Source: Tetragonia tetragonoides
Taxonomy: Eukaryota; Streptophyta; Magnoliopsida; Caryophyllales; Aizoaceae
Length of the DNA stretch: 64,000 nt
NCBI GenBank assembly: GCA_038025085.1
Contig: CM076139.1
Coordinates: 50,262,807 to 50,326,806 of the forward strand
Reading direction: 5' to 3'
Shown: in pieces, positions 1 to 10,906 of the stretch
Layout of the letters: every line of letters begins with the position of its first letter
How positions within the stretch are numbered: the stretch's first letter is position 1
Translations under genes and position numbers: made by a program
The notes under the pieces: model-generated
The model's database searches: none
Seen by the model: the letters and a program-made list of their open reading frames with translations, nothing else
What the model was told of the DNA's origin: nothing

Positions 1-1168
1 TTCTATCCTTTATCTACTTTTATTAATTATTATAATTATTTAATCTGATATACACTCTATTATTATTTTTACATGGGGTGAAATTACTTAGCTTTCCGCT
101 AATTTTCTCTCTTGTTTTGTATGGAATGCATGGTAACATTTGGAGCAGTTTGATGGTGGACGTGTGTGCATGGGAAGGATCAAGGCCTTATGTTCCTTCT
201 TTGGTTGCTTGATTGTGAAAACATGTTTATGTGTAATAATCTAGTTTTTATTTTCTGGTTGGATGTTTATGTAAACTACTTTTCATTAAGCCTAATATCC
301 ACTCTCGGGTGGATATGGCGGTAACAACCCGGACAACTTAATTATAAATAAATGATGCAATATTATTAAGTATATTAACCTTGTTTTAATCTTGGGCCTA
401 ATCGTGATTAAGAATAATTAATCATTGAGCAAGGCCGGGTCGTTACAATAGTCGTGGTCTGCTAATTTCGGGTTGATTCGATTTGAATTGGGTTATTTCA
501 AATTTTCGGTTAATTTTCAAGTCTTACTATTCGGATTGAATTGAGTCACATGTTGGATTATTCGAATCGGGTCAGGGTCAATAATACACAAGCTATGTGA
601 AAAATTGGGCTTGATTATTACCAACATCCCCTATTAACGTCACCATACGAATTACACAAATTATGATATGAGGCCGCCTCAAACAGGCCCTGACATCATG
701 TTGATTTGCCTTATAAGAGACCCATTGGAATATATATATATATATATATATATATATTACACGCTGCTATATCGACACGTGGCATCCACATAAGCGCCAC
801 ATTGGCTGCCACATCATTTGGGTCAAAGAATTAAATGCAACATTAATTGACTTTTTAATGCTTCATTAAAAATGCTTTCAAATTCAATGCATACTCTTTA
901 TGCTTAATTAATAATGCTTTCAAATTCAATGTATATTACTCCCTCTGTTCTAAGTATCATTTTCGATTATCGAGATCGAACTTTGACCACTATTTTCTCA
1001 TAAATTGGACGACTTGCAAATTATATATAATGAAAATAGTTGTCAACATGAACCCAACAAATATTTCTTTTATACTTTTAATCTAAGTACTTTTTCACAA
1101 ATTAATTGTCAAATTTACACGAACATTTAAGACGACACTTAAAAAAAGACAGACACTTTACTAAAAAG
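1..1168. other. Gene-free AT-rich DNA, left edge
   Basis: No convincing coding sequence is seen. A pair of inverted motifs around 318-336 and 431-447 (taacaacccgg and ccgggtcgtta) resembles the ends of Gypsy-type LTRs, but no complete LTR could be bounded. A TA dinucleotide run lies at about 729-757. A Stowaway-like terminus (actccctctgtt) occurs near 948 without a matching opposite end. The stretch up to 1197 may be the body of a Helitron whose 3' end is annotated separately. Confidence 0.5.
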
Positions 1169-1197
1169 CCCGTGCATCACACGGGACATACATCTAA
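1169..1197 (+). mobile_element. Helitron-like 3' terminus
   Basis: A short hairpin (CCCGTG at 1169-1174 pairing with CACGGG at 1180-1185) is followed 8 nt later by CTAA (1194-1197) and then T. This is the standard Helitron 3' end: hairpin, short spacer, CTRR, insertion before T. The 5' TC end could not be placed and no Rep/helicase coding is visible, so this is probably a non-autonomous copy or remnant. Confidence 0.5.
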
Positions 1198-1198
1198 T

Positions 1199-2490
1199 AT
1201 GTCATCACTCATTAATGCATCAAATTAATTATCACATTTATCATTATTAGCATATTGTCTCAAATTATAAAATAACATAACTTTGGTTATGCAACTTGGA
1301 ATATTATAATTCTTACTTCATTGAATTAGATTTTAAAGATACTTCAAAATGAGATACAATGTCCTATATTTATTCCATAAAGTTCGGTTACTTCGGTATA
1401 AACTAAGTGTATAAGACACGACTATATTAGTTATTTATTATACAAAATCACACACGAATATTTCTATGATTGGTGTGCATATTATATGGATATGTCAAAT
1501 CTGTAATTTTATTGGTTAAATCATTTCAATTTTTTCAATTTATTTTTGGACACTCTACATTTCGTTGACAGAGAATAAAATAAATAGTACCTAGATTGGT
1601 TGAATGTACTAATTGAAACATTCATTATCCTAAAAATTGATATACTTACTTGCCAAGTATAGAAAAATAAATTAAGCATATACTTACATAATGGCTCTTA
1701 TTTTTGTACTATTGATAGAGTCTTTATAGGTATCCTTAACACCAAAATTATTCCCTTTATTTAATTGTGTCCATATTTTTTTTTTCCAATGTGCATGGAA
1801 CATATGCTCTGCATAGCTCCATTCTCATAGTATATTTGAATAAGACTATTCAACTTTATATATTTATAAAACTATTTTACGAGAGTTACTTTGAACATCA
1901 AGTCTCCAAGATATACAATTTTAACCATAAATAATTATAAATCTTTAAAAATAAAATTATATTATAAAATATAATTTTTTAAAAGTATTATTAAAAATTA
2001 AATAAAATTTAATAATTTTTTATTTACATTATAAATTTTTATATTTTTTTAAAAATTTATGATTAAAGTTTGTAAAATTTGACTTTTAAAAAGTAAATTA
2101 CAATATAATCAACTAGCTATCGGCTTCACACATATATAAAACCCAACTCGACGGCACATTTATACGTAGTTCACTTCAAATTTACATCAACCTATCGGCC
2201 ATACATAGGACCCAACTTGACAACACATACGCATATCAATTCAAATTACATCAACAAATTAAAACAATACTTAATTTATTTACTACTCCATAACCTAACT
2301 TAACAATTAACATAGCTTAAAACACTAATAAACCGTGCTGGTTTATTATTATTATTATTATATATCTTCTTTATCGTCTCCAGTAAACCGTGCTAGCTAA
2401 ACTACTACAAGTAGTATTCTTAAAAAAATAAAAAATACTAGTACACTACTACATAATATATACTGTATTTTCTACAAAGTTTCTCGGGGG
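1199..2490. other. Intergenic AT-rich DNA
   Basis: No gene is seen. There is an imperfect direct repeat of about 70 bp (about 2116-2190 and 2192-2254, both starting ctatcggc and ending acatcaac). A short ATT trinucleotide run lies near 2345-2360, flanked by two copies of aaaccgtgct. The rest is very AT-rich low-complexity sequence. Confidence 0.5.
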
Positions 2491-2526
2491 CAGGGGCGGA
2501 ACTTCCTTAGGGTGGGAGGGGTTTGG

Positions 2527-2656
2527 TCCCCCGACCATTTTCTAAGTTATTAAATATATATAAGCTGATATGTATAAAATACACAAAAACCTCCCCCGAC
2601 CATTTTCTAAGTTATTAAATATATATAAGCTGATATGTATAAAATACACAAAAACT
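2527..2656. repeat. 65-bp tandem duplication
   Basis: Two adjacent copies of a 65-bp unit (2527-2591 and 2592-2656) start with tcccccgacc and end with acacaaaaac. They are nearly identical, so the duplication is recent. The sequence just upstream (caggggcgga at about 2491) resembles the end of a plant hAT-type element. Confidence 0.8.
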
Positions 2657-2774
2657 ACTTTGGCATAGAGATAAACTAGTTTTATAGCAACCAAGAGGTC
2701 AAGGGATCAAGCCTTGGCATGCAAATGCAGTATGCAGTACATACGTACTTCATCAACTAATAAGCTAATAAGAC

Positions 2775-3050
2775 TTAGTAAGTACGGAACTTGGACTCGT
2801 CAATATGGACGCCTTCCTCTTGAGCCCGTTCATCACCAGACTTGTCAAGGGTGCTAAGCCCGCCTTTGCGGCCCATTTCTTGGTAGCCTTCGGTCCCCAT
2901 CTGGTCCCTCCTTGTCTGTCCTCCTCGGCTTCGGCCCTCGGCTAGGTGCTCTTGAGCCTCTAGGCTCTTGCCACCTGTCCCTCCCGGCACCACCGTCTCT
3001 CCTCGCCTTGCCTTCTCGTCTAGCTCCTTCCTCTCTTGCTGGGACGACAT
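2775..3050 (-). CDS. Em-type group 1 LEA protein (intact, intronless)
   Basis: A 91-residue, very hydrophilic protein of the group 1 late embryogenesis abundant (Em) family. These are disordered, water-binding proteins that accumulate in drying seeds and under ABA. The family blocks are all present: an [20 protein letters not shown] N-terminus, [14 protein letters not shown], one copy of the hydrophilic 20-residue motif ([22 protein letters not shown] region, residues about 44-65), and a tail ending DESKF. Length is about 90 residues, as usual. The frame is open end to end, whereas related Em genes, including the neighbour at 5368, carry an intron after the AEG codons. This copy has therefore lost the intron or arose by retroposition. 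Three ACGT-core boxes lie 200-300 bp upstream. Product call is firm; the intron-loss route is inference. Confidence 0.93.
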   Translation of the reverse strand: MSSQQERKELDEKARRGETVVPGGTGGKSLEAQEHLAEGRSRGGQTRRDQMGTEGYQEMGRKGGLSTLDKSGDERAQEEGVHIDESKFRTY

Positions 3051-3256
3051 CTTAAGATTAATTCAAAGTCTTTTGTTTTTAATTCGACGGTGGTGTCAAT
3101 TGATGCACTAGTTCAGCACCTAAGCTAGCTAAGAGCGTAAATTAAAGATGCTAAAATGATAAGTTTCGCCTATGGGCTTTTTGGTTTGGTATTTGTAACT
3201 TGTAAGGAACTAATTAAGGATCGATCAGAGGGTGGATGTGGATTAAGAAAGAAGGA

Positions 3257-3262
3257 CACGTG
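3257..3262. promoter_or_regulatory. ABRE/G-box (CACGTG), proximal
   Basis: ggaCACGTGaa lies about 205 bp upstream of the intact Em start codon. CACGTG preceded by GGA is the classic ABA-response element core bound by ABI5-type bZIP factors in Em promoters. Binding is inferred from the motif only. Confidence 0.6.
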
Positions 3263-3288
3263 AAGGGTGGAGAAGTAGAAGAGAATGA

Positions 3289-3294
3289 CACGTG
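3289..3294. promoter_or_regulatory. ABRE/G-box (CACGTG), second copy
   Basis: tgaCACGTGcc lies 32 bp from the first box, about three helical turns, so both would sit on the same DNA face. Paired ABREs are what ABA responsiveness of Em genes normally needs. Confidence 0.6.
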
Positions 3295-3348
3295 CCATGA
3301 TGGGGTGCTGAGTTGGTGATATGGTCACAATGATGCTCGGTTTTGGAC

Positions 3349-3352
3349 ACGT
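3349..3352. promoter_or_regulatory. Third ACGT core beside a MITE insertion
   Basis: gaCACGTAc is a weaker ABRE-like box, 298 bp upstream of the Em start codon. It lies 2 bp from the target-site duplication of the hAT MITE at 3362, so the element separates this promoter block from whatever was upstream. Confidence 0.4.
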
Positions 3353-3361
3353 ACATATATT

Positions 3362-3649
3362 CAGGGCCGTCTTTAAGGTTTTAGTGGTCTCCGGATGGGA
3401 TAAAAATGAGGACCCTTGATGTATGAATAACTTGTTTTATCGCAAAAAAAAAAAAAAAAAAAAAAATAGAGGCCATAGAGATTTGAACTCAGGACCCAAT
3501 GTACATAAAGAGCAACACAACTCATTTCCAACCAAGGAACCACCCCCTTTTTCATGTTTAGTGTTTGCAAGTTTTTTTATTTAACTTAATTTTTCATTGT
3601 TGTTTGGGCCTTACTCAGGCTGGGGCCCTACCCCCTTAGGCCGGCTCTG
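3362..3649. mobile_element. hAT-type MITE, 288 bp
   Basis: Flanked by a perfect 8-bp TSD, catatatt (3354-3361 and 3650-3657). Imperfect terminal inverted repeats begin CAGGGCCG on the left and, reversed, CAGAGCCG on the right. The 8-bp TSD and CA..G terminus are hAT hallmarks. It contains an A-run at about 3444-3466 and no coding capacity. It sits in the upstream region of the intact Em gene, just beyond its ABRE cluster. Confidence 0.85.
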
Positions 3650-4025
3650 CATATATTATTATATTAGAGGTTGTTTAATTTTGTTGGGTATTATTGTTAA
3701 AATGAGTTAGGACTTGTGACGCCTAGCAATAGAATTGTGAGAGAAATATCAATATATTAAGTTAAGTAGTTTTCTTAATTAAGAGGCATTTACCTTAATT
3801 GTTATCCTCTCACCTTCTAATTTGGAGATCCCAAGTTCAAGGTTCAGACTTTGGACTCCCATATATGAATATAGGAGGGGGATAACAATTAGGCATTGAT
3901 CTAGATGGTATGGAGTGAGGTGGGTCATTTCTGGTCTAGTGCAAGATGGGTTGGGCTTTTGGATTCGAAATAGCTGAGTTGGGTGGAGGCCTGCTCTTAC
4001 TATCATGTAAAAAATAAAAAGTTAA

Positions 4026-4809
4026 GGCCCCGTTTGGCAAGGTTTTAAGTTTTATGTTTTGAAAAGTTTAAAAACTAAAACTGGTTTTGGTTTCTAGTTT
4101 CTCGTTTCTCATTTTTATCAATTTGCAATAACAACAAAAATGAAAAAAAAAAAGAAAAGGGAAAAAAGAGAAAAAAATCTAGTGACTGACCACTTTACCA
4201 GTTACATCTACTTCCCGTTCTAATTTTCTCTCTCCTCTCTAATGTCCTGACCCCTGCCTCTCCTTTGTCTCTCTCTCATTTTCTCTCTCCTATCTTAATG
4301 GCACATCATGTCTCTTTCTCTCTTCTCTGAAATGAACAATTGCATTTCTTAAGCTCAAAGAACACTTTAACGGCAGTCCCAGATCTGAATTCAAACATTC
4401 CATTTCTCCCACTCTCTCTCTCCTCCTTCATTTAGCGAGATAGAAAGGCTACTGTATTTGGGGAAGAAGAAATGAAACAGGAGAGAGAAAATTAAGCCCG
4501 AGCAAAGAAATAGGAGAGAGAAATTGAAGCTCAAGCAATTCTTCAATGGTGGAAGGGCAAGTTAATGAAAGAAGCAAGGGTTTTGTGACCATCACGGGGC
4601 AAGGGGACATCAACTGTGGCATCGGGATATCTTTTAAAACTGGAAACATGACAATAAAAACCACTTTTTGTCGTTGTCAAAAGATGGTGTTGAGTTGCGA
4701 AAAGTCAAGAAACTTGCAACATCTTCAAGCGTTTGCCGAACAGGTTTTGAGCTGAAAATTGTATTTAAAAACCAAAAACTAAAAACTCACAACCACCCCG
4801 AACGGGGCC
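4026..4809. mobile_element. PIF/Harbinger (Tourist)-like element, 784 bp
   Basis: Bounded by TAA TSDs (4023-4025 and 4810-4812). Termini are GGCCCCGTTTGG on the left and, reversed, GGCCCCGTTCGG on the right. The 3-bp TWA target and this terminus fit the Tourist class. The interior has pyrimidine-rich CT tracts (about 4210-4440) and short open frames with no recognisable domain, so it is non-autonomous. Confidence 0.75.
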
Positions 4810-4812
4810 TAA

Positions 4813-5340
4813 ATGAGTCACTCTCCTATTGTCTATTAGTTTTAAAATAGGCCTCATTTGACTTGTATGTGATGTTACTCTACTCCTTATTTTAACCGAC
4901 TAATAATTCTCAACAGTTTATATAAGACTTCTTATTATAACTTTCAGGAAGAAGATAATGGTCATTATATCTTTATAATAACTTATCATATATTTTAAAT
5001 ATATAGTGCCTATATATTGTTTCGTTAGTTAGTACTATCACACAATATTTAGTTGAACAAACTTGTATTAAGAATCCACATCACATGTTTGATCAAAAGA
5101 GTAATAATCCAAATCACATAAAATTTCTGAATTTTAATTTCGAAACTTAAAAGACCCTCGTGTCAAGTCACAAGTGTCGTAGCTAGTGATTCATCAATCA
5201 CGGCTCCACATGTCCAATTCCCCGTGTCCTTTATAGACTATGATAAACATCCATATATATGGATACGCACCGTTTAAGTCTCTTAATTTATTACTAATCC
5301 CAAACATACAGGTTAGTGATTGAGTGGAAAGAATTAAGGC
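4813..5340. promoter_or_regulatory. Upstream region of the second Em copy
   Basis: No gene is seen. A TATA-like palindrome, CCATATATATGG (about 5251-5262), lies some 110 bp before the Em pseudogene start codon. Only a degenerate ABRE-like element is seen (cccCGTGTCC near 5221), with no CACGTG. The frameshifted gene therefore also seems to lack the strong ABREs of its intact partner. Confidence 0.35.
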
Positions 5341-5367
5341 CAAAGGAGATCGAGATCAACAAAACTA

Positions 5368-6173
5368 ATGTCGTCAGAGCAAAGAGAAGAAGCAGCTAGA
5401 TGAAAGAGCAAGCCGCGGGGAGACCGTGGTTCCTGGTGGCACCGGGGGTAAAAGTCTTGAAGCCCAAGAACACCTTGCTGAAGGTCAAATTTAATTTCCA
5501 TTTTTTTGAGTAACACTCTCTTAAAGTCTATTCGTCCATTTCTCACCCTATAAGACTAATTGAAACTATAGATAAAATTTTATATAATACGGTTTTTACG
5601 TAATTTTTTGGGTCACGAGGTCAATTTTTAGTGAAGTAAGGGTCACGACTTATAATAACTGATTAAATTATCTTTATATTTTTAAATAGTGATCCTATTT
5701 TTACATGAGTTGGTCTTGCACAAAGGTTTATTTCGTTACAAGTAACGAGGAACGGGTATGTGATTTGAAAATTTTCATGCACGTTCCTCACTTAGTCTGG
5801 ATAACAATTTATTCTTAACAATGTATATTTAAATTTATTCTACCTCATACGAGGTACCCTTAAGGTGAGATTTTCTTTAACAAGTATGACGTAGAAAATG
5901 TCTCACCTTGAGATGACCTCTTTTTTTTTTTTTTTTAAATGTTATTTGAACGAGTGATGACGATTGATGTGACTATTGATTTTATTAATTGAATTGAGTA
6001 TAGGGAGAAGCCGAGGAGGGCAGACGAGGAGGGAGCAGCTGGGGAGTGAAAGATACCAGGAAATGGGCCGAAAAGGTGGGCTGAGCACTGGAGATCAGGC
6101 TGGAGGGGAACGGGCTGCCGAGGAAAAAGATGTCGACATTGATGAGTCCAAGTTCAAAGGCGCCAGTATTTGA
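5368..6173 (+). pseudogene. Em-type group 1 LEA gene, frameshifted
   Basis: Two exons, 5368-5483 and 6004-6173, with a GT-AG intron of 520 bp at the usual Em position (the Gly codon after AE is split). Exon 1 starts MSSEQR, then a one-base excess (or two-base loss) near 5386 shifts the frame and meets TGA at 5401. In the shifted frame the family blocks [18 protein letters not shown] and [11 protein letters not shown] continue to the donor. Exon 2 reads on in frame: [20 protein letters not shown], then a tail [10 protein letters not shown] and stop. Everything except the shift looks functional, so the break is recent or an assembly error. It is divergent from the intact copy at 2775-3050. Confidence 0.8.
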
Positions 6174-6929
6174 TCTCTGTAGCCACTATAGGCAGTAGTA
6201 CTGGCCGTCTAATTTCGTTTTCTCTCTTTTTTGTGTTTATTGTGTGTCAAAACTTTCACCTGGTAGTTCTTCTAGTGCTAGTTCTATAATAATGGTGTAG
6301 CCTGCAGGAGTCGTATGTGCAAACGTTAAAAGTTCGATGTATATATTTTATGGAATACTAGCTATAGTTTTGAAGAAACATGAGTCACGCCTTATGCCCT
6401 TATAGATAGATACCCCCCCCCTAAGTATTTGTATAGCATTTCGGTTCATCGTGATGAGATAATGACTCGGTTTGGCAAAAATTGTTTTGGTATAGTTAGT
6501 TGTTTGAGTTAAAAGGTTAATTTGTGTGTTTTAGAGCTGAGCAAGTGGGTGGGGATTGGGGACCCGCATATCAGCCTGACCCGTTTTTAAGCAGTTCTTA
6601 TTGGATGAACCTGGCGTTCAGTCAAGTTGGCTGGACCGGTCTAATCCACGCGCGCCCATGGCACATGTGTGCTGTGTTTGAAAATTTTACCGTTCGTTGC
6701 TTTGTTTCCCAGCCACTTGCTTTCCTTTCTTTTCGTCATTTTAATGAATTGTTATGTTTCGCTTTTCTTTTTTTTTTTTTAGTGAATGTTTCGCTTTTCT
6801 TTTTCTTTTTTAGTGAATGTTTCGCTTCTTTTTAGAAGCCTTTACATTATTTTTGTGAACATTATTTTTATTATTTATAAATCTTTAGATTATTCTTTAC
6901 GAAGTTTATTGTGAATGATTTTTTTATTT

Positions 6930-8331
6930 TGAGAAAAATAAATTTTATGTTTATAACTTATGAACAATTAAACTATTTTAATAAACATTATGTTTATTTC
7001 TTATGAACAATTAAACTATTGTAAATGAATATTATGTTTATATCTTATGAACAATAGACTGTTTTTTTTTTCGGGTGAAATAATTAGACTATTTTAAATG
7101 AACACTATATTTATTCCTCATGAACAATTAGACTATTTTAAATGAACATTACGTTTATACCTTATGAACAATTAGACTATTTTTAATGATCACAATATTT
7201 ATATCTTATGAACAATTAAACTATTTTAAATGAACAATACTTTTGTACACTATGAACTATTAAGCTATTTAAATGAATATTACGTTTATATCTTATGAAC
7301 AATTAGGCTATTTTAAATAAACACGACGTTTATACCTTATGAACAATTAGGCTATTTTAAATAAACACGATGTTTATACCTTATGAACAATTAGGCTATT
7401 TTAAATGAACACTACGTTTGTACACTATGAACTATTAGGCTATTTTAAATGAACACTACGTTTATACCTTATGAACAATTAGGCTATTTTAAATGAACAC
7501 TACGTTTATACCTTATGAACAATTAGGTTTGTACACTATGAACACTTAGACTTTTTAAATGACAATTACGTTTGTACCTTATGAACAATTAGGCTATTAA
7601 AAATGAACACTACGTTTATACACTATGAACACGTAGACTTTTTTAAAAGAAAACTACGTTTGTACTTTATGAACAATTAGGCTATTAAAAATGAACATTT
7701 AGTTTATACCTTATGAATAATTAGACTATTTTAAATGAACACTACGTTTATTTCTTATGAACAATTGGACTATTTTAAATGAACATTACGTTTGTATACT
7801 ATGAACTATTAGGCTATTTTAAATGAACAGTACATTTATATCTTATGAACAATTAGGCTATTTTAAATGAACACTACGTTTGTACACTATGAACACTTAG
7901 ACTTTTTTAAATGAAAACTACGTTTGTACCTTATGAACAATTAGACTATTAAAAATGAACACTACGTTTGTACACTATGAACACTTAGACTTTTTTAAAT
8001 GAACACTATGTTTGTACCTTATGAACAATTAGGCTATTAAAAATGAACATTTAGTTTATACCTTATGAATAATTAGACTATTTTAAATGAACACTACGTT
8101 TATACTTTATGAATAATTGGGCTATTTTAAATGAACATTAGTTTATACCTAATAAACAATTAGACTATTTTAAATGAATCTTACGCTTATAACTTATTTA
8201 TCACCCAATATTCAATTAGTGATAAAGCTTTAGTAAATTATCTATCAACACTTAGTATTATATAGCAAAAAAAAAGAAAAAGGTTTGATGTAGCCAAGGA
8301 TCATAGTCATCAACACCTGTTTTTCCATTTT

Positions 8332-8362
<31 letters not shown>

Positions 8363-9500
8363 CATGTCTTGCCATTTCACATCACCAATTCACCATGCAG
8401 AATTCACAACCTCGAACCGTCGCATGCCCACACCGCCATTAGTCCAGCTCAAATGCCTATACCATGAACCACCGCATCACCACCTCTACCACATCACAAC
8501 CAACAAAGCCTAACGTTTAAATGAACCTTGTGTTTATACCTTATGAACAATAGACTATTTTAAATGAACTTTGTGTTTATACCTTATAAACAATTAGACT
8601 ATTTTAAATTTCCCATAAGAAAAAAAAGACTATTTTAAATGAATATTGCGTTTATACCTTATAAACAATTAGACTATTTTAAATGAACATATGCGTTTAT
8701 ATCTTATGAACAACTAGATTATTTTAAATGAACCTTGCGTTTATACCTTGTGAACAATTAAATTATTTTAAATGAATATTGCGTTTATACTTTATGAACA
8801 ATTAGACTATTTTAAATGAACATTATGTTTATACTTTATGAACAATTAGACTATTTTAAATAAACCTTGCGTTTATACCTTATGAACAATTAGACTATTT
8901 TAAATGAACATTGCGTTTATAGCTTATGAACTTGGACTATTTAAAATGAACATTACATTTAAAGCTTAAAAAATAAAATTGACATGATGATTTTCATTCT
9001 TCTTTTATTTACTTAGATTTGCTTTTTTTTTTTTTTTTTTTTATGAACCTCAATGGCATAACTTTTATTTATGAACATTACGTTTATACCTTAATCTATG
9101 AATAATTAGATTATTTTTTATGAACATTACATATATAACCTATGAACAATTAGATTATTTTTTATGAACATTACGTATATAACCTATGAACAATTAGACT
9201 ATTTTTAATGAACATTGCACTTATAACCTATGAACAATTAGATACATTACGTATATAACCTAGAACAATTAGACTATGAACTATTAAACCAATTTAAATG
9301 AATCTTACGTTTATATCTTATGAACAATTGGACCATTTTAAATGAATATTACGTTTATACAGTATGAACTATTAGATTATTTTAAATGAACACTACATTT
9401 ATAACTTATAAACTCTTAGACTATTTTAAATAAACCTTACGTTTATAGTTCATGAACTATTAGACCATTTTAAATGAATATTACGTTTATACCTTACGTT
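6930..9500. repeat. 44-bp minisatellite array inside the hAT element
   Basis: Tandem, diverged copies of a 44-bp unit built on aaatgaac..tacgttta, then taccttatgaacaattag, then gctatttt. The 44-bp step is clear where copies are best kept (for example from 7447 to 7491). Roughly 50 units are present, interrupted at about 8200-8515 and 8960-9055 by unrelated sequence and A/T runs. Variants alternate between tacctta-tgaacaatt and tacacta-tgaactatt forms, suggesting higher-order duplication of several units. No coding is seen. Confidence 0.85.
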
Positions 9501-10095
9501 TAAAGATTATGAGCCATTCATTTTATTGTTCATAATTGATAAATTAAATGATCATTAAAAATATACTAAATGTTCATAATTGATATACTAAATGTTCACC
9601 GTCTTTTTATTGTTCATAATTCTAAACTCAAGTGTTCATTTAAAATATACCAAATGTTCATAATTATTGTACAGCAACTTCAACATTCACAATACATCTT
9701 CTTATCAAAAAAAAAAAAAAAAAAACATTCACAATACATCTTGGCATCTTGCAGTGCCACGATGGTGTTCAAGCGCTCCTTCTATGGCCACCACTGGAAC
9801 CACCCGCCACCAACACATTGAAGCTACAAGGGTCCAGCCTTTCATCACCGGCGCACCGCCCAACCACTGCCCTCGACGCCTTCACAGCCACCGCATATCT
9901 CGCTTCACCGCCCAGCCACCGCCAAACACACTCAATTCGTTTGATTTCCTCTCTCTTCGTGGAGAGTATTAAACCACCTCAAATTGGTGCTTGGTAAGCT
10001 CTAAAAATGGAGATGAATCTAACTATACAAATTTCATGGATTAAATTTTAAGTTTTAAGCCTCAAAAAATTCATTGAATTCTATGAAAGTTTGAG

Positions 10096-10122
10096 GAGAG
10101 AGAGAGAGAGAGAGAGAGAAAG
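10096..10122. repeat. GA microsatellite
   Basis: An uninterrupted run of GA dinucleotides near the right end of the 4.4-kb hAT element. No function is inferred. Confidence 0.8.
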
Positions 10123-10906
10123 TGCCACAGAATGTAACAGAAAAGGAACCGAGTGGGTTGATACAAAAATACAAAAACGCCCCCGCGTGTCCAGTAAATT
10201 ACGAAAGTGCCATCGATGTCCAGCCAAGTTGGCTGGACTTGGGTCCATTTAAAAATTTTTACTTTTAAGTGGGTATGTGCTATTTAATTCGGTAATGGGG
10301 CGGGTCAATATGGGCCAAACTCATTTAAAAATAATGCGGGTCAAAAATGGGTCAAAAAAGTAAAAAATGTTTTTCTCTCTCACTCCTCTCATGGTTGTAA
10401 ATATGTTGGCTTTCCCTCATTCTTTTCCCAGCTTATTCCCTTTCATCCATACCCATCCATTGAAATCCCCACTTCGATTTCCTACTGCCCAGTTATCGCC
10501 ATCTTCTCTTTCTACTGCTACGGCTACCCAATTGAAAAAACCAGATGAAAATGAGCTTATAAACTTCTGATGACAGCAAGGCAATCACACAAAAATAGAC
10601 AGTTTTGTGGTATTAATAAATTGACCGGAATGATGAGGTCATGTTCTAATATCAAGAACTCATACTATGTAGTCTTTATGGTGGATGTTTGAGCTAATTA
10701 GCAATCAAACCGTGCCAGAAAGTTGCAACATCTTATGGATAAATCATTACACATATACCCAAAAAAAAAAGGGCCAGAATGGCTTGACCCGTCTTGGCAC
10801 ACTTATGAATTGGCCTGACCCGACCCTGCTTATGGTTTGACCCGACCTGACCCAGTCTATTTAATAAATAGGCCAACCCGTCCACTTGCCCAGCTCTAGT
10901 GTGTTT

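Larger units (their letters stand above)
6532..10898. mobile_element. Large non-autonomous hAT-type element, 4.4 kb
   Basis: Both borders are well defined. An 8-bp TSD, gtgtgttt, lies at 6524-6531 and 10899-10906. Terminal inverted repeats start TAGAGCTGAGCAAGTGGG on the left and TAGAGCTGGGCAAGTGGA on the right (reversed), about 19 of 22 positions matching. The TAGAG start and 8-bp TSD are hAT signatures. Subterminal zones are rich in GACCCG/CGGGTC motifs (6570-6600; 10270-10350; 10795-10890), which in hAT elements bind transposase. No hAT dimerisation domain or other transposase coding is seen. About 2.5 kb of the interior is a 44-bp minisatellite, with GC-richer patches at 8380-8510 and 9745-9960. 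Confidence 0.8.

Noticed and set aside
774..783. Perfect Em-type ABRE (gacacgtggc)
   Set aside because: It is 2 kb beyond the 3' end of the nearest gene, with no promoter or gene to act on; probably chance or part of a repeat.
6930..9500. CRISPR-like array of regular repeats
   Set aside because: Repeat units abut without unique spacers, are strongly diverged, and lie in plant nuclear DNA inside a hAT-type element. It is a minisatellite.
9570..9997. Overlapping small frames in three phases near the GC-richer patch
   Set aside because: Pro/Thr/His-rich translations in all frames reflect base composition, with no domain, splice pattern or conserved start.
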